7,161 nt of DNA from Thermoguttaceae bacterium. Its GTDB lineage: Bacteria > Planctomycetota > Planctomycetia > Pirellulales > Thermoguttaceae. Position numbers and translations under genes: made by a program. A model generated the notes under the pieces. The model had not been told where the DNA came from. It saw nothing but the letters and a program-made list of their open reading frames with translations, and ran no database searches. Shown here piece by piece: positions 5,458 through 7,161 of this stretch (within the stretch, counting starts at the first letter, position 1; each line of letters begins with the position of its first letter). The stretch lies in NCBI GenBank assembly GCA_017454585.1, contig JAFTCU010000262.1, positions 1 through 7,161 on the forward strand, read 5' to 3'.

Positions 5458-5796
5458 ATGGACCACCACGACCATTGTGACTGCGGCTGTGAGCATGACG
5501 ATTACGAGCCGATCATTATTAATACTGTCACCGACACTGGCGAAGAGCTGACTTTTGAAGTTCTCGAAGTTTTCGAGTTCGAGGGAAAAGACTACGCCCG
5601 CCTTCAGTCTTGCGACGAAGATCAGGACGAAGATGAAGATTTACTCATGGAATGTGAACAGGTTGGTGACGAATATGTGTTTCACGCCATTGAGGATGAC
5701 GATTTGTTCGATCGCATCGTGGAATTTCTCGATGAGGGAATGGACGATGATGAGGATGAAGGCGGCTGCGACTGCTGTCACTGCCACCACGACTGA
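5458..5796 (+). CDS. Small acidic DUF1292-type protein with Cys/His-rich tails
   Basis: A 112-residue, strongly acidic protein. The middle (about residues 19-95) matches the DUF1292 pattern: a short beta strand (IIINTVTDTGEELTFEVLEVF), then FEGKDYARL, then an ending like AIEDDDLFDRIVEFLDE. The N-terminal tail has Cys7, Cys9 and Cys11 among His and Asp. The C-terminal tail has Cys104, Cys106, Cys107 and Cys109 with His108, His110 and His111. These look like metal-binding tails, probably for zinc or another transition metal, though that is inference. DUF1292 has no established function that I know of. I prefer the ATG at 5458 because GGAG (5448-5451) sits six bases before it. The in-frame ATG at 5446 has its nearest binding site (AAAGGAG, 5416-5422) 23 bases away and would add four residues. 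The next gene downstream is rpmF, which encodes another Cys-rich protein. A hairpin pair at 5834-5897 probably ends the transcript. Confidence 0.8.
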   Translation: MDHHDHCDCGCEHDDYEPIIINTVTDTGEELTFEVLEVFEFEGKDYARLQSCDEDQDEDEDLLMECEQVGDEYVFHAIEDDDLFDRIVEFLDEGMDDDEDEGGCDCCHCHHD

Positions 5797-5867
5797 GAAC
5801 TGGTTAGATCCCGGGGAGTTCGGAGATTTGTTCTTTGCGTGTTTTAAAATGCGCAAAATGATTAAAC

Positions 5868-5900
5868 CCCGAGTTTTTTCAAGAAAATTTCGGGATTTTG
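5868..5900 (+). terminator. Probable terminator after the DUF1292 gene
   Basis: CCCGAG (5868-5873) pairs with TTCGGG (5889-5894, one G-U). After a single T-T mismatch the inner TTTT pairs with AAAA, and ATTTTG follows. A second palindromic hairpin, TTTGCG/CGCAAA (5834-5839 and 5852-5857), lies just upstream. The T tract is short, so termination may be partial. The rpmF promoter begins 12 bases further on. Confidence 0.5.
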
Positions 5901-5911
5901 TACCCACTCCC

Positions 5912-5939
5912 TTGACATTTATTGGAACTCTGGTATAAT
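5912..5939 (+). promoter_or_regulatory. Strong promoter of rpmF
   Basis: A perfect TTGACA (5912-5917) lies 16 bases before a perfect TATAAT (5934-5939). A TGG at 5931-5933 makes it an extended -10. The start would be near 5946, about 50 bases before the rpmF ATG. This is the best promoter in the window, as expected for a ribosomal protein gene. Confidence 0.85.
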
Positions 5940-5996
5940 ACTGGCCTGTTTTGAGTTTTTAGTTTCACCCATAGTAATTTTAAAGGATGGTGTATT

Positions 5997-6179
5997 ATGG
6001 CAGTTCCGAAGCGTAAGCACTCCAATGCCCGTACTGGTTCCCGTCGTGCTCATGACGGAAAAACCGCTAAACAGATTTCCTACTGCCCGAATTGCGGCTC
6101 GGCGGTCATGTCTCATGTCGTCTGCCCGAACTGTGGACAGTATCGGAATATGAAAGTCATTGAAGTCAACGAAAAATGA
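5997..6179 (+). CDS. rpmF: Large-subunit ribosomal protein L32 (bL32)
   Basis: A complete 60-residue L32, a structural protein of the 50S subunit near the peptidyl transferase centre. The N-terminus MAVPKRKHSNARTGSRR is the family hallmark. A zinc ribbon follows, with Cys30-x2-Cys33 and Cys43-x2-Cys46 (YCPNCG and VCPNCG), so this is the zinc-binding (C+) form; some bacteria also carry a cysteine-free copy used under zinc starvation. The start is set by AAAGGA (5982-5987), nine bases before the ATG. It has its own strong promoter (5912-5939) and is closed by a strong terminator (6222-6266). It therefore appears monocistronic here and is not in the rpmF-plsX-fab operon common in bacteria. Confidence 0.97.
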   Translation: MAVPKRKHSNARTGSRRAHDGKTAKQISYCPNCGSAVMSHVVCPNCGQYRNMKVIEVNEK

Positions 6180-6196
6180 GTTTCCACCAGGGAAAC
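6180..6196 (+). other. Small hairpin just after the rpmF stop
   Basis: GTTTCC (6180-6185) pairs with GGAAAC (6191-6196) over a five-base loop, starting at the base after the TGA stop. There is no T tract. It may protect the mRNA 3' end or simply be part of the 3' UTR. Confidence 0.35.
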
Positions 6197-6221
6197 CTAC
6201 TGTTGATTCCAGGAGATGGCT

Positions 6222-6266
6222 GCCTCATCACAGGATGATTGGTTCATTCGTGGTGAGGCTTTTTTT
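6222..6266 (+). terminator. Strong rho-independent terminator of rpmF
   Basis: GCCTCATCAC (6222-6231) pairs with GTGGTGAGGC (6250-6259, one G-U). After a bulged A, six more pairs (GGATGA with TCATTC) close a TTGGT loop. Seven T follow (6260-6266). The long GC-ended stem and T run make this a convincing terminator that separates rpmF from fabD. Confidence 0.92.
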
Positions 6267-6268
6267 AA

Positions 6269-6300
6269 ATTATGAATTATGAATGATGAATTATGAATTA
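6269..6300. repeat. AT-rich heptamer repeat (ATTATGA)
   Basis: ATTATGA occurs at 6269-6275 and 6276-6282 in tandem, then again at 6290-6296 after a partial ATG-ATGA step, ending in ATTA. It sits in the intergenic gap right after the rpmF terminator. Slipped-strand simple repeats of this type occur between genes in many bacteria. Confidence 0.7.
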
Positions 6301-6366
6301 CCAGAGGAATCTGGGGTTCATCTTTTTAATTTATGATTCTGGCTTTACACTTCATCATTAAAAATC

Positions 6367-7161
6367 ATGGGAAAAACCGCTTTTTTGTTTCCGGGGCAGG
6401 GTGCCCAGGTCGTTGGGATGGGGAAGGCCCTGTACGATACACTTCCCGAAGCCAAGGCCTTGTTTGACCAGGCCGACGATATTTTGGGTTACTCACTGAC
6501 TGATTTGTGCTTCAACGGTCCGATCGAGCAGCTCAGCACGACGGTCATCAGTCAGCCGGCCCTTTTTGTCACGTCACTGGCGGCGTTGGAGTCACTGAAG
6601 AAGACCAATCCGGAGGTCGTCGAGGCGTGTTCGTGCGCCGCGGGTTTGAGCCTGGGCGAATACACCGCGTTGGCGTGCGCCGGATCGTTGAGTTTCGAGG
6701 ACGGTCTGCGCCTTGTCGCGGAGCGAGGTAAAGCGATGCAGGCTGCTGCAGACGCAACTCCCAGCGGAATGGTGAGTCTGCTCAGTGCCGAAATTCCGGT
6801 CGTGGAAGAACTTTGCGAAAAGGCCCGCGAGGGGGAGATCCTCCAGATCGCCAATCTGCTTTGTCCGGGAAATACAGTCGTTTCCGGCACGAAAGCCGCC
6901 TGTGAACGTGTCGTGAAGCTGGCGGAGGAAACCGGTGCGGCCCGGCCGATCGCACTGGCCGTGGCGGGGGCGTTCCATACGCCGATCATGCACCCTGCGG
7001 ATGAACGACTTGCGGAGGTCCTGGCGGGCGTGCAGATCACGGCCCCGAAATTCCCGGTCATTTCCAACGTGGACGCGGAAGCGCATAACGATCCGGACGA
7101 GATCCGCGCGATCCTTGTACGTCAGATCCTCTCGCCGGTCCAGTGGGAGACCACGATCCGC
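6367..7161 (+). CDS. fabD: Malonyl-CoA:ACP transacylase (3' end beyond the window)
   Basis: The first 265 residues of an uninterrupted FabD; the family is usually about 310 residues, so roughly 45 are missing past the edge. It transfers malonyl groups from CoA to acyl carrier protein in the cytosol, feeding type II fatty acid synthesis. All five active-site residues known from E. coli FabD (Gln11, Ser92, Arg117, His201, Gln250) are present: Gln11 (FPGQGAQ), nucleophile Ser95 (GLSLGEY), Arg120 (VAERG), His204 (GAFHTPIM) and Gln253 (VRQILSPVQW). The ATG at 6367 gives the correct FabD N-terminus, but I see no Shine-Dalgarno sequence before it (AT-rich CATTAAAAATC). No clear promoter stands out in the 100 bases upstream, although the rpmF terminator implies that fabD needs one. 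Codons are more GC-rich than in the element region to the left. The rest of the fab cluster probably follows outside the window. Confidence 0.97.
   Translation, partial: MGKTAFLFPGQGAQVVGMGKALYDTLPEAKALFDQADDILGYSLTDLCFNGPIEQLSTTVISQPALFVTSLAALESLKKTNPEVVEACSCAAGLSLGEYTALACAGSLSFEDGLRLVAERGKAMQAAADATPSGMVSLLSAEIPVVEELCEKAREGEILQIANLLCPGNTVVSGTKAACERVVKLAEETGAARPIALAVAGAFHTPIMHPADERLAEVLAGVQITAPKFPVISNVDAEAHNDPDEIRAILVRQILSPVQWETTIR

Noticed and set aside
6552..7067. Minus-strand open frames of 164-171 codons opposite fabD
   Set aside because: These are antisense shadows in GC-rich codons of an unmistakable FabD with all active-site residues.

Overview
The window looks like a bacterial chromosome segment, most likely from a planctomycete (Planctomycetota) or a close relative. 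This is inferred from three things. The tyrosine recombinase has a C-terminal signature (TRATEL, then MGHS, then NHYVQITDEDF) of a kind I associate with planctomycete integrases. There is a long secreted protein that joins a disordered region to a transglutaminase-like and TPR module. An rpmF gene lies close to fabD. Promoters are ordinary sigma-70 type (TTGACA/TATAAT), and Shine-Dalgarno sequences are present but variable. No single marker fixes the taxon.

Positions 1-2211 look like the end of an integrated mobile element. They hold the C-terminal end of an unrecognised gene (1-234), then an AT-rich control region with a strong promoter and several small repeats. An excisionase-like HTH gene (533-766) and a tyrosine integrase (851-2077) follow on the same strand. 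The integrase runs towards the 3' end of a convergent tRNA-Arg(CCU) gene (2212-2285, minus strand), a classic integration target. The tRNA has a perfect-stem terminator just past its 3' end. All its weak pairs involve bases 3' of the T loop, as expected if integration replaced the 3' end of the tRNA.

Positions 2286-5094 are backbone. They carry the tRNA promoter and a large minus-strand gene for an exported 894-residue protein: signal peptide, about 450 residues of disordered, charge-clustered linker, a transglutaminase-like/SirB1-like domain with a Cys-His-Glu set, and three TPR-like units. A divergent 363-base intergenic region follows.

Positions 5458-7161 are plus-strand housekeeping genes. 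First is a small DUF1292-type acidic protein with Cys/His-rich tails at both ends. Next is rpmF (zinc-ribbon ribosomal protein L32) with a near-consensus extended -10 promoter and a strong terminator. After a short AT-rich heptamer repeat comes the start of fabD (malonyl-CoA:ACP transacylase), cut off by the window edge. The plsX gene that commonly sits between rpmF and fabD is absent here.

The most interesting lead is the junction of the element with the tRNA. It gives a specific, testable prediction about the displaced tRNA end on the far side of the element. I see no CRISPR array, no IS element and no complete defence system.
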